Positions 5,926 to 6,040 of a DNA stretch of 6,040 nt are shown here, piece by piece. Position 1 is the stretch's first letter, and each line of letters starts with the position of its first letter. The stretch comes from Muribaculaceae bacterium (GTDB lineage: Bacteria > Bacteroidota > Bacteroidia > Bacteroidales > Muribaculaceae): contig JAEEVB010000148.1 in NCBI GenBank assembly GCA_016287065.1, positions 1 through 6,040 on the forward strand. The letters are read 5' to 3'. The notes beneath the pieces are model-generated. The model saw only the letters and a program-made list of their open reading frames with translations. It made no database searches and had not been told where the DNA came from. Both the position numbers and the translations under genes were made by a program.

Positions 5926-6040
5926 TTGTTGATAAAGCTGATATATGAATCATTATCAAGGCATAAGAGCAAGTCGCATTTCTTATGCCTTTTGATTCTT
6001 TTGCTTACATTCGGTACTGCCTCGGCCCAGACTTCGGGTG
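5926..6040 (+). CDS. Exported protein, N-terminal fragment; probably OstA/LptA-like (runs off the 3' end)
   Basis: Thirty-eight codons in the frame after the SurA-like stop encode a convincing signal peptide. There is a basic stretch SRHKSKSHF (residues 11-19), a hydrophobic core LCLLILLLTFG (20-30) and TASA before Gln35, with likely cleavage after ASA. The frame has no ATG between the upstream stop (5917-5919) and the signal peptide. The best starts are TTG at 5926 or TTG at 5929, both after an A-rich stretch. The ATG at 5945 is in another frame and stops after 16 codons. The start lies 6-9 bases after the previous stop, which suggests translational coupling. In Bacteroidetes, an OstA-like protein (LptA-type domain, lipopolysaccharide transport) often follows the guaB-linked isomerase genes. 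That identity is inferred from gene order only, because too little of the mature protein is visible. A terminator-like hairpin (5958-5993) lies within these codons. A frameshift error near the start is an alternative explanation. Confidence 0.7.
   Translation, partial: MLIKLIYESLSRHKSKSHFLCLLILLLTFGTASAQTSG
5958..5993 (+). terminator. Terminator-like hairpin inside the first codons of the last gene
   Basis: AAGGCATAAGA (5958-5968) and TCTTATGCCTT (5981-5991) form a perfect 11-bp stem around a 12-nt loop. A T run (5990-5993) and a second T-rich patch (ATTCTTTT) follow. It starts 39 bases after the SurA-like stop, where a terminator for that gene would be expected. It also overlaps the signal-peptide codons of the next open frame. 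It may be a real terminator, a partial attenuator, or an RNA fold opened by ribosomes translating the downstream gene. Confidence 0.5.

Noticed and set aside
5945..5995. ATG at 5945 as the start of the last gene
   Set aside because: Its frame closes after 16 codons (TGA at 5993-5995) and does not encode the signal peptide. It would require a frameshift, noted as an alternative only.

Overview
The window looks like a core chromosomal segment of a Bacteroidales bacterium, most likely a Prevotella-type species. The evidence is the RecQ C-terminal tail typical of Bacteroidetes, signal peptides ending in ...ATAQ and ...ASAQ, A-rich translation leaders without strong Shine-Dalgarno sequences, matches to the Bacteroidetes promoter pattern TTTG / TAnnTTTG, and the gene order guaB followed by parvulin-type periplasmic isomerases. 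All genes read on the + strand. The genus is inferred from sequence style; no search was run.

Layout: (1) 2-709, the last third of recQ (end of the RQC winged helix, HRDC domain, HTH_40-like tail), closed by a strong intrinsic terminator at 731-768. (2) 876-2348, a complete guaB (IMP dehydrogenase with two CBS domains) with its own candidate promoter and a leader of about 60 nt. (3) 2450-4372, an exported 640-residue protein with two intact parvulin domains and a long uncharacterised C-terminal half, closed by a strong terminator at 4392-4428. (4) 4570-5919, an exported 449-residue SurA-like chaperone. (5) 5926-6040, the first 38 codons of a third exported protein that runs off the window. 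It has a clear signal peptide but no in-frame ATG; by known gene order it is probably an OstA/LptA-like protein. No intergenic stretch exceeds 200 bases. No tRNA, rRNA, CRISPR array, insertion sequence or phage element was seen.

How the genes fit together: recQ is a DNA repair helicase and guaB makes XMP for guanine nucleotides, both cytoplasmic. The last three genes form an envelope-biogenesis block: two periplasmic foldases/chaperones for outer-membrane proteins, and a secreted protein probably linked to lipopolysaccharide transport. guaB has no clear terminator, so it may read through into the first foldase gene. The terminator after that gene suggests the SurA-like gene starts its own transcript, with the last gene coupled to it.

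I do not see a new defence or mobile system here. The points most worth a second look are the start of the last gene (TTG only, with a terminator-like hairpin inside the signal-peptide codons), loss of one catalytic histidine from each parvulin domain of the SurA-like protein, two mutually exclusive hairpins sharing one terminator arm after recQ, and two six-codon minicistrons plus a perfect hairpin in the SurA-like leader.
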